A stretch of 64,000 nucleotides of DNA from Rhynchopus euleeides (lineage: Eukaryota > Euglenozoa > Diplonemea > Diplonemida > Diplonemidae): positions 744,001 to 808,000 of the forward strand of contig OY723244.1 in the NCBI GenBank assembly GCA_963210315.1. Reading direction: 5' to 3'. The notes beneath the pieces were generated by a model, which was given only the letters and a program-made list of their open reading frames with translations, searched no databases and was not told the DNA's origin. Within the stretch, counting starts at the first letter, position 1; every line of letters begins with the position of its first letter. The position numbers and the translations under genes were made by a program. Shown one piece after another: positions 1 through 11,440 of the stretch.

Positions 1-1
1 C

Positions 2-1954
2 GCGAGCACGTCTCTGGGCCCCCGGAAAGTGTGCAACGCGCATTCGAAACCGAAATGCGACGAGTGCGATACCGCCAAGCGGAATTACGCACTGACGATA
101 GCTGCGCGTTGCCGCGTCCACCACCACCACGCGGACGGCCTGAAGGTGATGTGCTGTGAGACACACCACATGACGCGGTGCGGCACCTGCGCCAATGTGA
201 AGACATGCTGCGCGGCCGGCCACCATGGGCGCGCCCCCAGGGTCGACCAAGTTGCGAGCACGGATGACGACAGCAGCAGCTGCGATGACGATTCTGACAG
301 CGAGGGAGAGGAGGGCAGCTCTGGTGCCACTGAGCATGATGGAGACGACGCTGATGATGCGGGCTCCACCAGCGAGGAAGTCCCTCCCTCGTCTGTGATG
401 GATAGCGACACGACGGCTGCGGCTGCGGTAAAACGCACCGCCATCGTTCTGGACGCCTCCGACGAGGACTCGATGGGGCAGGATGCCGTGAAACGCACCG
501 CCATTTGTTTAGATCACTCTGACGAGGGCCCGTCCCTCTGGGGGGCTGGGATAGTGTGTGTGCGACAGCCAGAGTGGGACATGTGTGCGTCTCTTCTTCT
601 TCTTTGGCCGGGCGTGATTGAGCATTTGGCTCTTCACTGCCCCGACGATCAGCCCAGTGAGGGCGAGTTGGGTTCTTCTGCGGAGTCATCTGCGCTGACC
701 CCACGCGAATTTCCTGGTTTTCTTTTCTCGCCTTCCCCTCGAATGAATACCCCTGCTTCCCCCACCCCACGTCAGATGGATGCGGAGCACGTTACGCTTG
801 ATGCGGATGAATCGTCGGGCTCCCAGCCTGATGATGCTCGTCTCGCTCCACCAGCAGACACAGCACCGCTTCCGGCGCCCTCTCCGGCTCCGGAGCTCGT
901 GCTGCACACAGACCTGCTGGACGGGCTACAGACCCCGCAGACGGGCTCGCCGCCCCTCCCAGAGAGCGCCACGCAACGGAGATCTCCGAGCCCTTACGTG
1001 GGGCGCCGCCTTCCTTTCTCTCCCTCTCTCCCCTCTGAGTCCTCGGTACCCCGCGCGCAGAAGCGGGTAGCACCCATACAGGAGACAGGCGCATCTGCCC
1101 TGGGGCAACGCTCCTTTAACAAGAGAAGAGTAGAACCTCAACCCCCCGTGTCCCCTGGTTCACCGATTTCAGCGTCAAGCCTTCGGCCTGACGAGGATAG
1201 TATCATGCCCCCATCAGAACTTGCTTCCCCCCTTCCTCTCTCGCCTGCACCTTCCCTTGTTGTGGATGACTCGCCGGGCTTTCAGCCCGTCGACACTCGG
1301 CTTAGTCCCCCATCAGACACTGTGTCACCCCCACCACCCTCTCCATGTCAGGAGCCCCTAGTGCCTTTAGACCCTGCAACCCCCTCTCTTCCCGACTGAC
1401 AGGCAGAAACGCCGTCTCACCAGGGGAGCGACACGCTCTCCCACGAGTGCACGTCGCCGAGCCCTTGCGTGGGGCGTCGACTTCCTTTCTCCCCTTCCTC
1501 CCCTTCTGAGTCCTCGGTTCCCCGCGCGCAGAAACGTGTAGCGCACATGCGGGAGGCAGACGAATCTGCCCTGGAGCGATGCTCGTTTCATAACAACAGA
1601 GCAGGTTTTCCTTCCTCCCGCACGATCATCAGCACAGCTAGATCAGGCGTGCCTTCCCCTTTCCCACGGGCCTCACAAGCCTTGCGCTTCTTGGAGCGCA
1701 AGACACGTGCTGTCCGTCCTTCTCGTTCACGTTTCCTCCAGAAGCGGGTGTTGCGTGCGGTTCCGAAGCGCACCCGCTGCATCCCCTCTCCCACCATCTT
1801 TCGTTCGGCGGCTATTCCGCGCTCTTTTCAACGCGTCGTCGCGAAGATTGCGCCTCAGTATCAGCAGGCGCAATCTCCGGCTTCCAGTGTGTGTGTGTCC
1901 CCCCTCCTTTACAGCGCAACGAGGAGGAGAGCGAAACCGTGTGGTGTCACGTAG
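2..1954 (+). pseudogene. 3' end of LINE ORF2: Cys/His domain plus long acidic, Pro/Ser-rich tail, broken by one TGA
   Basis: The frame is open from the left window edge, so this is the C-terminal part of a larger protein. It starts with a Cys/His-rich segment (about codons 10-75) with spacing CNAHSKPKCDEC, then VHHHHADGL, then CCETHHMTRCGTC and CCAAGHH. The same pattern recurs at 8647-8979 (minus) and at the C-terminus of LINE ORF2 near 49.9-50.1 kb, which is why I assign it to a LINE. An Asp/Ser/Glu-rich stretch follows, then a duplicated motif (VKRTAIVLDASDEDS and VKRTAICLDHSDEG) that resembles SUMO-interaction motifs, then Pro/Ser-rich repeats. A TGA at 1397-1399 ends the first part. The same frame stays open to 1954 and repeats the same protein motif (GRRLPFSP, then SSVPRAQKRVA) after the stop, so the stop looks like a recent nonsense mutation. 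The retroelement assignment is inference; the motifs are visible. Confidence 0.6.
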
Positions 1955-2273
1955 AGCAAGAGTAGGATAGCGGGCCCGGTTCCTCACGGTATGGTCCTTC
2001 AGGGCCAGGCTGCGATGCCAGCACGCTAACCCAAATTGCAATACGAAAAGATGTGGAAGAAAGTCTTGCTGGCCTGAGACTAGCTATCTTAGGTTCCATT
2101 GATCCTGGCTCACACCTGATGAGGCGCACCAGGGGAGGTTGTAGTGTGTTAGCGCCGAAACACAGCAAGCACCGGGAGACCACCACGTGGCGTCTGCATC
2201 TGACGAGCTTGCTCTGATTTTGCTTCAGGATTGTAGCATCCGGCGACACGTTGTCAATCATTACGAAAAGATG
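1955..2273. other. Non-coding repeat-derived stretch
   Basis: No convincing ORF. The short motif ACGAAAAGATGT occurs at about 2043 and 2263, and again at the end of the duplicated unit near 2729. The stretch therefore looks like diverged units of the repeat family that is duplicated at 2274 and 5644. Confidence 0.4.
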
Positions 2274-2756
2274 TCATGCCTTGCGATGCTCAAGTGCCTG
2301 CTGGACCCCTATGTCCTTCAGGCCCCAAAGCAGGCAACGATATGGGAGCAACCTAACAGGGGAGGTGAAGAGGGCACGGGTCTTAGCCTGATGACACACT
2401 GCAACCTCAAGGTGACTGGCGACACCTCTCCCACAGTCTGCGGCGACTCTGCCGTGGCGACAAGGCTTCCTGTCATGGGAGATCGCTGCGTGGATCAACG
2501 TGGCACCACCCGTGTGCTCGGCAGGTTGTTTCGGCACCTGTTTTCTCCGTGTCATGCTTTTCGTGAGCGTGTCAGGGATGTTGGCACACGCTGGGGAGGG
2601 TTCACATGATGACATAACATATATCAGAAGCACACACCCACGTGGCGCTGTCCTTGGCAGGACTTTGAAAGTGCCGCCTTGATATCCTTGTTGGATAGAA
2701 CCCTCATATCACACCCTCAATCAGCTGACGAAAAGATGTGAAAAGATGTGAATTGA
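2274..2756. repeat. Direct duplication, copy A (483 bp)
   Basis: This block is repeated almost base for base at 5644-6126 in the same orientation, 3370 bp away. Differences appear only near the 3' edge, where gaaaagatgtg becomes gaaaaggtgtg. ORFs within it are identical in both copies but resemble no protein I know. The block ends in gaaaagatgtg repeats, a motif that also precedes copy A, so the units may once have been tandem. Confidence 0.85.
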
Positions 2757-5477
2757 ATTGTTTTTTTTGGCGATCCTCTGTGATCCTTGGTGAAAGGTTG
2801 CTGCTGTGTGTGAGGAGTTGGTGGTGGGGGGTGGGGCAGGGGGTAGGCAGCTATGGCCCAGTGGATGGCCCAGTGTTGCGGACGTCTGCCCGTTCGCAGT
2901 TTTAAGTGCGGACGAGCGGATGTGTTGCAGGCACATCTGTTCGCGAGGAACAGATGTTCACTACCGTGGCCTCCGGCGGCTGGGGGGCTCCGCCCCCCAG
3001 ACCCCCCTGTGTCCTGTATTGCATTTCCCTCAGGAATGCGGCCTGAATGGGGACCACCAATAAGGGGTGTCAATAGTCACGGCATGGCAGAAATGACCCC
3101 ACCACGATCCGCACAGATTCCAAATAATTATGTGCGCTCAACAAAAAGCCCCGGTCCGGCCCTTTTTTTGTACCGCCAGCACTGAGGCACCTGCAGCTCA
3201 ACCCAAGTTCTCCCACAGTTGCTGGACAGGGTGTCTAGAATAAAGCGAAAGGAGTACGGTGGTGTAGCAGAAAAGAGGGTTTTTGACTACGAACGTACTA
3301 CGAAATATGGGTATGGGGTGTGGGTTTTTTGCCCTGATTTTGTCCGATTTTGTTTCCCTGTTGTCGCCACGAGAGACGCAGCCCGGCAGCAGGACGTCCT
3401 TGCCTGAGTGTCGCATCATACACGTGCTTCTTCCTGCAGTTCCACCGTGTGTGACTGCCAGTCGTCGGCCATTCGATCAACACCTTCAGCCAGTCCGTTC
3501 CCGCAAACTTAAACACAGGTGGACCTATACACGGGGGTGGGCTGGTCTGGAGGTCATCAGGTGCCCTCCAGGTGCTGTCAGAGTCGAAAATACAGCAGCA
3601 GTCTCTCGAGTCTTCCTTTCAGATGATTTTGCATTGATCTGAGCGAGTGGAAGGAACGGGCCCCCAGGGCAGCTCCGTGCGGTAGAGGAATAGCGCATCT
3701 TGTTGGAAGCACCTGTTGCCCGTACCACCCGATATTCACGGAGGACAGCTTGAACATGCACGCAGCCTGGTGCACAGCACCCCTGGCGCAGGTTAGAGGT
3801 GCACTCCGCACCTGTCCGTTCCCACAGCTGCCGCATTGCGCAAGACAGTACGTCCCTTCTGGAAACAGGGGGGCGTTTCCTCACTGGGTTGGTCTCAGTC
3901 GCACATGCACTTTGTTTCCTTCAGACAGCGGCTCGCGAAGGAGACCAGTGAAGTCTTCCATCTTCTGCTGACAGCATCCCTTCGGTCTGCCACGTTCGCA
4001 GCATGCCCCTCAGTGAGGGGCTGGGGATGCTGCGAACTTCTAAAAACATTGGCCTCAGCGAAGTGCTCTTGGAGTACCTCCAATGGGTCGATCTCTGCGC
4101 TTCCGCAGAGGCCCGCAACTTCACCCATCGTACCCCCCTTGGGCCAGGTTGTGTTGAGGGAGTGGTTAGCCACCTTCAGGCAGCCGTGGGTCATGGCAAC
4201 TCTGTGCCGTTGGCCTCCTATCTGGAGGCGTCAGAATCTGGGATACAACGACTGCACAGTTTGCCCTCCACGATCCCAGGGGGTCCGCTCGTGTCCGACA
4301 TGGCCTTGTCCCCCTGCGCACGGCGGCTTGCCGTCTGTGCGGGGGCTCTGCTGCTGTACGACAGGGGTTTGGGGTGCGCCCACGCGCGTACGGGATGAAT
4401 CCCTTGCGGCCAGATACCTTCAGCATGGAATCACCGAGAACGACAGGACTTCCCCAGCCAATTAACCCGGAAGTTACCATAGAGAGGAAAGGTCATGAAA
4501 GCAAAGCTTCCGAAACTGGAGGATGTCAATCGCGGTGTGAGGCAGGCACAGGTGCCTGCCTCACACTGTGTCCCTCCTGGTGGCTGAAGAGCCACAACTC
4601 AGGTTTCCCAAGAGCCCCGAAAAGGGTACATAAAACCGACACCCCCAAGGGGTTGGCGTACGTACCCGGACATATCGGATCCAGTGATTCTCCTTCCTCC
4701 GGTCCTCCGTAGACTCTGCCGAAGATCCAGATCCTGACCCACCCACCTCACTCACCTCGAGGTGTGCCCACTGGCTCAATGTCAGGATGGCCTGCGTTAC
4801 TTTGTTCAGTGGTCCTGACCTAAAACAGCCGCCTTACTGGCGTCGCCCAGCCTCGCCCAAGTTGGCTTGTTTTCTGGTCTGTACTGTACTTAGGCATTAC
4901 GGCCTCGCATGTCCGACCACTTCCTCCTGACCCGCCACAGCCAATCCAACCAATAAAAGGAGACTGTCGAGCCCACCAAACCGCGGCAGCACTGGGTCTG
5001 GGGGCAGACGTCGCAACGGTTTGACGCAACGCAACCCTGCAGGGTGGTGGTTTACTGCAGGATTTGGGCCCATGATGACCCCCCGTCAGTGGTGGAGACA
5101 GGCACCTCATGGCCAACATTCCAAACGTTCAAAAGAACGGGGTTTTGGAAAATCCGTGAGGGGGGTCCCGCTGGGTGGGTGGGGGGCGGCGAGCTGCCTC
5201 CTAGTCACGGAAAATGATGAGCGACCGCGGGGCCCCAGGTTGGGACAAGATCCCACCACTCGCCCACCGTCGGTCACTGTCGCCCGTCCTCATGCGCCCT
5301 CGTCCACTCTCGCCCAGCCTCGCCAGAGGCGTTGTTTGAGGTTAGTGGTGTTGGGACACACCACTTCCTGTATGCAGCTTCCATAGCGCCGGGTGGCACA
5401 CTTGTTGCGACTGCTCCTCAGCGGCCCAGACAACCCCGCTGAGTTCAGTACGGACCCCCTTTCTCACCACTCTGCAC
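2757..5477. other. Gene-poor region, 2.7 kb, no supported gene
   Basis: Several ORFs of 100-210 codons are open on both strands (for example 3836-4465 plus and 3525-3884 minus). None has a recognisable motif, and antisense frames are equally open, which is expected of GC-rich non-coding DNA. A dispersed hairpin repeat lies at 2938-3010. Otherwise I see nothing assignable. Confidence 0.4.
2938..3010 (+). repeat. Dispersed hairpin repeat, copy 1
   Basis: A short module reads accgtggcctccggcggct followed by the hairpin GGGGGGCTCCGCCCCCC. It is preceded by a small palindrome around gaacagatgttc. The same module occurs inverted at about 7589-7640 and 7765-7825, and direct at about 47737-47790. 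Confidence 0.75.
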
Positions 5478-5560
5478 ACCTTTTCACCACTTGTCACCAC
5501 TCTGCACACCTTTTCACACCAGTGGGGTGTAGTACAGCGAAAAAAGGTGTGAAAAGGTGT
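5478..5560. repeat. Inverted cluster of cacaccttttcac motifs
   Basis: Two copies of cacaccttttcac at about 5486-5517 face inverted copies (gtgtgaaaaggtgt) at about 5547-5560. Related gaaaaggtgtgaaaag motifs also close the duplicated unit at 6126. The arrangement could form a stem or be the edge of a small element. Confidence 0.5.
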
Positions 5561-5643
5561 TGTCCTGGGCAAGACGTTAAACTACCTGGGAGGGCTTCCC
5601 CAGACCATGACGGGTGCTTGCACCAGGAGTTTGAAACAGCCAC

Positions 5644-6126
5644 TCATGCCTTGCGATGCTCAAGTGCCTGCTGGACCCCTATGTCCTTCAGGCCCCAAAG
5701 CAGGCAACGATATGGGAGCAACCTAACAGGGGAGGTGAAGAGGGCACGGGTCTTAGCCTGATGACACACTGCAACCTCAAGGTGACTGGCGACACCTCTC
5801 CCACAGTCTGCGGCGACTCTGCCGTGGCGACAAGGCTTCCTGTCATGGGAGATCGCTGCGTGGATCAACGTGGCACCACCCGTGTGCTCGGCAGGTTGTT
5901 TCGGCACCTGTTTTCTCCGTGTCATGCTTTTCGTGAGCGTGTCAGGGATGTTGGCACACGCTGGGGAGGGTTCACATGATGACATAACATATATCAGAAG
6001 CACACACCCACGTGGCGCTGTCCTTGGCAGGACTTTGAAAGTGCCGCCTTGATATCCTTGTTGGATAGAACCCTCATATCACACCCTCAATCAGCTGACG
6101 AAAAGGTGTGAAAAGTTGTGAATTGA
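5644..6126. repeat. Direct duplication, copy B (483 bp)
   Basis: Second copy of the block at 2274-2756, same orientation, almost identical. The upstream flanks differ sharply (gatg before copy A, cact before copy B), so this marks a clean repeat boundary. I see no target-site duplication and no LTR-type TG...CA ends, so a solo-LTR reading is not supported. Confidence 0.85.
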
Positions 6127-6383
6127 TTTTATTTTTGCCGACCGGCGACCCCCTGGATGGCCCCAGGAAAGGACTAAAATCCCGCGTATTTTCTCCAGCC
6201 AAAAATAGCAGGAAATCCCGCGTATTCCCCCATAAATCTACCATATTTCATCGTATTTCCCCCATATCCCCGTCATAATCCCCCCATATTCCACCCGTCG
6301 CGATATGCGGGACCTTTTAGGGGCTGAATCGGGGGGAAAATGGCTTCCCCATAAAGGGGGGACAAGTATGCCTAGGGGGGGGG
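6127..6383. other. Low-complexity spacer (cccgtatttcccc-type)
   Basis: Imperfect repeats of ccc(c)gtatt/ccatattt are followed by a G-rich tract. No ORF or RNA gene is visible. The stretch ends in a run of nine G that forms the left flank of the next element. Confidence 0.4.
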
Positions 6384-7235
6384 CAGTGATGTGCCGATGT
6401 ATATATACGCCAATGTATATATACGTATATATACGTTCGGAGGTCCCGAAAATCCGGAAATATACGTCCCCTGTGTAATTCCCTGTTGCACGGTGGCCAG
6501 GTCACTGTGGGGTCACCTGGGTGGGATCTCCCACAGGATATGTTGAGTGGGTATATCCCGCTCTGTGCCTTCGACAGATACTTCCCTTGGAACGAAGTGA
6601 AACGCCAATCCGCTGCCCACAGGGTGTTCCGCTTCGGTTGTGCCGCACCTTACGTGGCCACATGTTGTTGGGCAGTTAGAAAGACACCGCCCTCCCCTGT
6701 GCACAGTGGAACCTGTGCAGAGGGGAGGTGCCTTTCTGAGTCCCTTACTGAGTGGCGACGGGGCACCCAGGTATTGACTGGTGGTGACCATGCTGTGCTG
6801 GAGTCTTTCCAAAGACGACACATCGTTTTTGGTCGTGTTCGCCCGGAGACGGCGTTTGATGGGATAACGCGAGTACGGCACGTGGGCACCGATCAGGTAG
6901 TGGGCAATGCTGGTGATGCAACGTTTCCTTACCTCGCCAAGGTGGCGCCAAGACTGAGCAATGTTCCCGACTCTCGAAGAACGAGCGGCGCTCGTCTAGT
7001 AGGACCCGTACCAGGACCGCGAAGCGTGCCCGGCTAGCGTAAGGGTGGACAGCCAAGCTGTGTCCCACATACTGTGCACCTTCGGGATCGTGGACCCTCT
7101 CACCCACACATTGCCCACAGGAAGAACGTAACGTATATTGCAACGTATATGTGTATATATACGTATATATACGCCATGTATATATACGTATATATACGTT
7201 CAAGATCCGGATATACGTCGTATAGCACATCACTG
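6384..7235. mobile_element. Non-autonomous hAT-like TIR element, 852 bp
   Basis: The ends are an 11-bp perfect inverted repeat, CAGTGATGTGC at 6384-6394 and its complement at 7225-7235. Just inside each end lies a tract of tatatacgtatatatacgt repeats. Both sides are bordered by G runs (9 G on the left, 10 G on the right), consistent with an 8-bp target duplication of Gs. The CAGTG terminus and 8-bp duplication fit hAT elements. Internal ORFs (for example 6486-7037) match no transposase I recognise, so the element looks non-autonomous. Confidence 0.6.
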
Positions 7236-7849
7236 GGGGGGGGGGTCAGGATTTTCGCAGGCCTGTCGCTAACTTTTCGATTTTGGAGATTTGGTGGGTT
7301 GACGCTCCTGTTTTGGGGGGGGATCAGGGGGGAAAACACTAGGGGTCAATTTTTCTCGCGCGCGCTTCGCGCGCGCTCGTGTTGTTGCCAAATTTTCCCA
7401 TCGGTGGACCACTAGGTGGGCACGGTGTGAGGCGCTGGGTTCCTTCCGTGGTTCCTCTCCCGCTCGCGCCGTCGGGTGCCGGAGGAAACCAAAAAATGGC
7501 TTTCGGGACCATGATTTCGACGCTGCCCCCTGATATGCCACGGCCGTCAAAGCGCAAGGACTTGGTTACTAGACGGGCACGCGAGATAGGGGGGCTGGGG
7601 GGCAGAGCCCCCCAGCCGCCGGAGGCCACGGTAGTGAACATCTGTTCATTGTGGGCGTACAGATTCTGTGTGAGTTGGCTGTGTCCCCCTGAGGCGACTG
7701 GAGTGGTTGGATTCCCTGACCCGGTGGGAATCGAATGACTTGAGTACGAGACACACGCCACAGGGGGGTCTGGGGGGCGGAGCCCCCCAGCCGCCGGAGG
7801 CCACGGTAGTGATCATCTGTTCCTGCAAAACCATACTCTCTTCGACGTC
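7236..7849. other. Spacer with two inverted hairpin repeats
   Basis: No supported gene. It contains a cgcgcgcgcttcgcgcgcgc palindrome near 7355 and two inverted copies of the dispersed hairpin repeat (about 7589-7640 and 7765-7825), 175 bp apart. ORFs here (for example 7339-7761 minus) are created by those repeats. Confidence 0.5.
7589..7825 (-). repeat. Dispersed hairpin repeat, copies 2 and 3 (inverted)
   Basis: Two copies of the GGGGGG-CTCCG/CAGAG-CCCCCC hairpin, each followed by agccgccggaggccacggt, the reverse complement of the module at 2938-3010. Both copies keep the adjacent atctgttc sequence, so the repeat unit is longer than the hairpin. Confidence 0.75.
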
Positions 7850-8110
7850 GACCCAGTGAAAGTGGGTTGACGCTTGGTCGACGCTTGGTGAGCGTCAACC
7901 CAGTGTAACCGGGTCAACGCTAGGTTAGCGTCGACCCAGTGTAATAAATGGGTTGACGCTTGGTCCAGGCTTGAATGGCAACCCAGTTCCACTGGGTCGA
8001 CGCTCCAAGCCTCGACCAAGCGTCAACCCAGTCCACTGGGTCGACGCTGGGTCGACGCTTTTTTATGGGGGGGGAAACCCAAAATCACTGGGTCGACGGT
8101 CGACGCTTAG
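7845..8110. repeat. Cluster of ACTGGGTCGACGCT motifs in both orientations
   Basis: Roughly a dozen imperfect copies of ACTGGGTCGACGCT or its complement (AGCGTCAACCCAGT) alternate in direct and inverted orientation within 260 bp. Many could pair with each other. No ORF is credible. It may be a subterminal region of an element or a recombination-derived array. Confidence 0.7.
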
Positions 8111-8140
8111 CGACATGCCTGGGATTTTCGGGAAAATCTC

Positions 8141-8188
8141 GGGGGGGGGGGGGGGGGGGGGGTCATTGACCCCCCCCCCCCCCCCCCC
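8141..8188. repeat. Homopolymer hairpin: 22 G, 7-nt spacer, 19 C
   Basis: Twenty-two G (8141-8162) are followed by tcattga and nineteen C (8170-8188), giving a perfect G:C hairpin and a G-quadruplex-prone strand. It sits at the 3' side of the minus-strand LINE remnant. Confidence 0.85.
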
Positions 8189-8189
8189 G

Positions 8190-11100
8190 ACCCCCCTGGA
8201 AAAACCCCTGGCGCGGCATCAGCCACGTCCTGCACGTTAGCCAGCCTTTGCCAGCCAAGCTAAGAAGAGGAAGAGAAGAGAGGGAAGGGACTAGCGGCAG
8301 CTCGAGGTCGCAGCATGCTACAACCTCGTCCGCACCAGGACAAGACATATCTGAACAGAGGGGCTCTACCCTCTCTGGCACTGGGCCACCCTCAGAAGTA
8401 TAACTGGCGGCGCTCTCAGTGGCAACCTGTCCCAGTGCGTTCACACACCCCTCAGATGGGGGTCCATCATCATCGTCGGCGGCCTCGTCGCGCTCGCTGT
8501 GGCCGGCTCCGCCCCCAGCGGCAGGGGGGCTGTCCCCGTCCGCGTCGTCCTCGTAGGGGTCCTCGTCGCCGCCGCCCGAGGGGCCACCCGCGGAGTGCCC
8601 ATCGCCGCTGCCGTCATCATCAGCAGAACACATCTCGCTGTCCTCATCATTGGTGGCCCGCCTCGCAGCAGGCCACCGCCTTGGCGCATGCACCACACCT
8701 CGTCATGTTGTGCTCCTCACAGCACAGTACAGACAGACCGTCGTCATGCGAGTGGTGCGCGCGACAGCACGCTTCAAGGATCATTTGGTAGTTGCGCTCC
8801 TGACCATCGCAGACGTCACACCTCGGTTTGGAGTGTGCGTTGCAGACCCGCGTCGTATCGTGTATGGCCAGGTGCTCAGGCACAAACGTCGGCGCGGCGC
8901 TACGGGTCGGTCCAGGCCCGGGGGTTTCCCACGCTGCGGCACGCCCCGCTCTGCTGATCTCGGTGTAGTCCGGGTACACGGCACTACCCAGGTCAGGTCG
9001 CCTTTCTGGACCCGTGCGGCACGCTTGGCGCTGTTCTCTATGGCGGCGATCGTCTCAGCGCCACCGGCAAAGATGGGTCTGGAGACGATGCCACCCCACA
9101 CCTTCCCTGCGCCGTCGGCAGGCTATGGCTCACCGAGTTGTGCACGGTCACAGAGTTGCATCACGTGCTTCATCAGCGTCCATCGGACATGTCCACGCAC
9201 CCTGAGTGGCGGGAGGGGGGGGACGCTGGCCCTCTCCGTCGCGGGTGTCAAAGTCATGAGGTTCCGCAGGCAGCGAGAGGGCGGCTGTCCAGGGATGGAC
9301 GAGGGGCTTTGCACCACGGCTCTTCACTTCCAGTTCCCAGCGCTTCAGCACAATGCGGCCCATCAGCGTGTGGAGCAGCGTCACGTCGACGTCGAATCCC
9401 TCCGGCACGACGCCATAGCGCGCAAGGCACGGGGGCCAGTTAGAGCGGTCAAGTAGAGGTGCGAATTGGGGCTCAGACCGGACACAGTCGAAGGCACTGC
9501 ACTCCCACCAGAGGTGGTCTGGCGTATCGTCCAGCACGTCCGGACAGTGCATGCACTTCTCAGGAGGGGGATCTGCGTGCTCGGCATGGGGGGAGGCAGC
9601 ATCAGGGTCGTCATCGGCTCCCGAGGCGTCTTCCGACTCCTCTTCCTCACACTCCTCGGCTTCCTCATCCTCCTCGCACTCTTCCTCCTTCGCCGCGCCC
9701 TCGTCGGGCGAGTCTGGAGGGGAGGAGAGCGCGTCTGAGGCACCATCCCTTTCACCACCAGAGACGTAGGGGCGTTGTTGCGGCCCCATCGCGTCGCGAA
9801 GAAGATTCCACTGAGAATCACCGAGCGTGGGCCATCAAGGGGTTTTTAGTGGCGAGGCGCAGCTCATTCGTCCTGAGGTAGTCAACACCATTCTCGATCG
9901 AGGGGCGAAACTCAGCGAGCTTCCGCCAGGCGTGCCGGCGCAGTTGCTCTCGTAGGGCGTGGTTGCGGGATGAGCGGTCTTCCTGCACCAAGTTCATCTC
10001 GCGCAATCAAGAATGTTGCCGCCCCAGTCAAGGCCCGCCGCAGGTAGGGCAGTATGCAGCGCAATACCGACTGGGCCAAGGGCATTTTTCGGGGATAGCG
10101 TGTCGTGGTCCTCGTACTTCTCCTTTATCGAGTTCAGGCGGCTCACCAGCTCAGCCTCCGCGAGCACGTGTCGAAGAGGGTGCGGAGGATGGTGTAGGCA
10201 TTCGCAGCCGCGGGGTCGGTGAGGTGGCTCTTGTTGATGATGGAGAGCGTTGTACCGACACTTGGCGACGGGTGCTTCACACCGATGATCCTGGTCGTCA
10301 GCTGACTCCTATGCCGCTTCATCGCCGTATCGGACACGGGCGCGTAGGACCTTCCGTGGATCGTGCGTGACACCATGTTGCTCGCAACAATCTCACCCCG
10401 TTGTCTGGTGCCCAGCGGAGGGGACGGTAGGCGGTGTAGGAGCTGCTCGCACGAACCGAGCTTAGCGTTGTTGCGCCTCTCCCTCAGCTTGTCCGAGATG
10501 CAGGTCTTTGCCCCAAGGATCGGGGCGGCCTTCTTCGTAGGGAACGTGGCGTCGCCTATCCCAAGGGTGCCTATGTAGGGGCGCTTTCTGCGGACTGCAG
10601 AGGAGCCCTTAGGAATACCCATCGCGATCGTCTTCTTGACGTTCAGCGCCATACCGGTCATCTCGCAGAAGCCAGCCACGACATCCACAGCTTGCTGCAC
10701 CGACGCCTCATCCACCTGCGAGATCAGCGTCGCATCATCTGCAAAGGACTGCGTCTCGACCTGGCACACGCTGCTCGATCGCACGGAACAGAACGGACAG
10801 CAGCGCATTGATGAGGATGACCGATATAGGGCACCCCTGCAGGATGCCGTTGGTCACCTTAAAGCTCTGCTGCGTGTCATCTAGCAGCGTTTCCTCGATG
10901 AGCGCGGCCAACTCCATCACAGCGGTGCTTCGGCCGGAAGCCGTGCTGCGTGTCCAGCGCCCAAATCTCCTGCCACTCCATGATGTCGAGCAGGTGGCGG
11001 CAGGCCCACAAGCGGTATACCGAGCTGGTGACCGTGATCGGTCTGAGGTTTGTTAGAGATAGGTCTTCACTCTTCGGGATGAGGGAGACCAGGGCCGTCA

Positions 11101-11300
11101 TCAGGCCTGGAGGCCATTACCCGGTTCGCTCGACCAAGTTGAAGAAGGTGGCAAGCCCCTCTATCAGAGGTAGAGGCAGCCGTTGCAGCTCGTCCATACG
11201 CCAGCCGTCCACCCCGCACGCCGCAGACTTCTTCTTGCGGCGCCTCAGCAGCTCCAGCAGGTTGTCCCCGGTGATGTCGGCAATGCGCATCGGATGTCAC
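8190..11300 (-). pseudogene. Decayed 5'-truncated LINE ORF2 (RT, zinc knuckle, Cys/His domain)
   Basis: Read on the minus strand from 11300 down, fragments in different frames follow LINE RT order. They are an acidic-helix/GVDGWRMDELQ region, ALVSLIPKSEDL...LRPITVTSSVYRLWA (near 11.0-11.1 kb), NGILQGCPISVILINALLS (near 10.8 kb) and FADDATLISQVDEASVQ (10.72-10.75 kb). Next comes a CMHCPDVLDDTPDHLWWEC zinc motif near 9.54-9.60 kb, as in other LINE ORF2 proteins. The Cys/His domain lies at 8647-8979 (CNAHSKPRCDVC, AHHSHDDGL, CCEEHNMTRCGAC), followed by an acidic tail at 8163-8696. No endonuclease domain is present and the frame shifts several times, so this is a dead, 5'-truncated copy. Its 5' edge abuts the upstream region of the first WD40 gene. 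Confidence 0.8.
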
Positions 11301-11440
11301 TCTCTGGGTCTCCCCACCCACACACCCAAACACCCGCCCGAACCCCCCTGAAGCATCGACTGGTGACCCTATCCGCACCATCGCACACTCCACACACCCC
11401 CACATTCTCCAGAAAATCTGAGCAGCTGGTTGCCAAAGTC

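Noticed and set aside
3836..4465. 209-codon ORF in the gene-poor region
   Set aside because: No motif, overlapping open frames on both strands, Trp/Arg/Ser-rich composition as in random GC-rich DNA.
2274..6126. LTR retrotransposon with 483-bp LTRs
   Set aside because: No TG...CA ends, no target duplication, no gag or pol motifs between the repeats.
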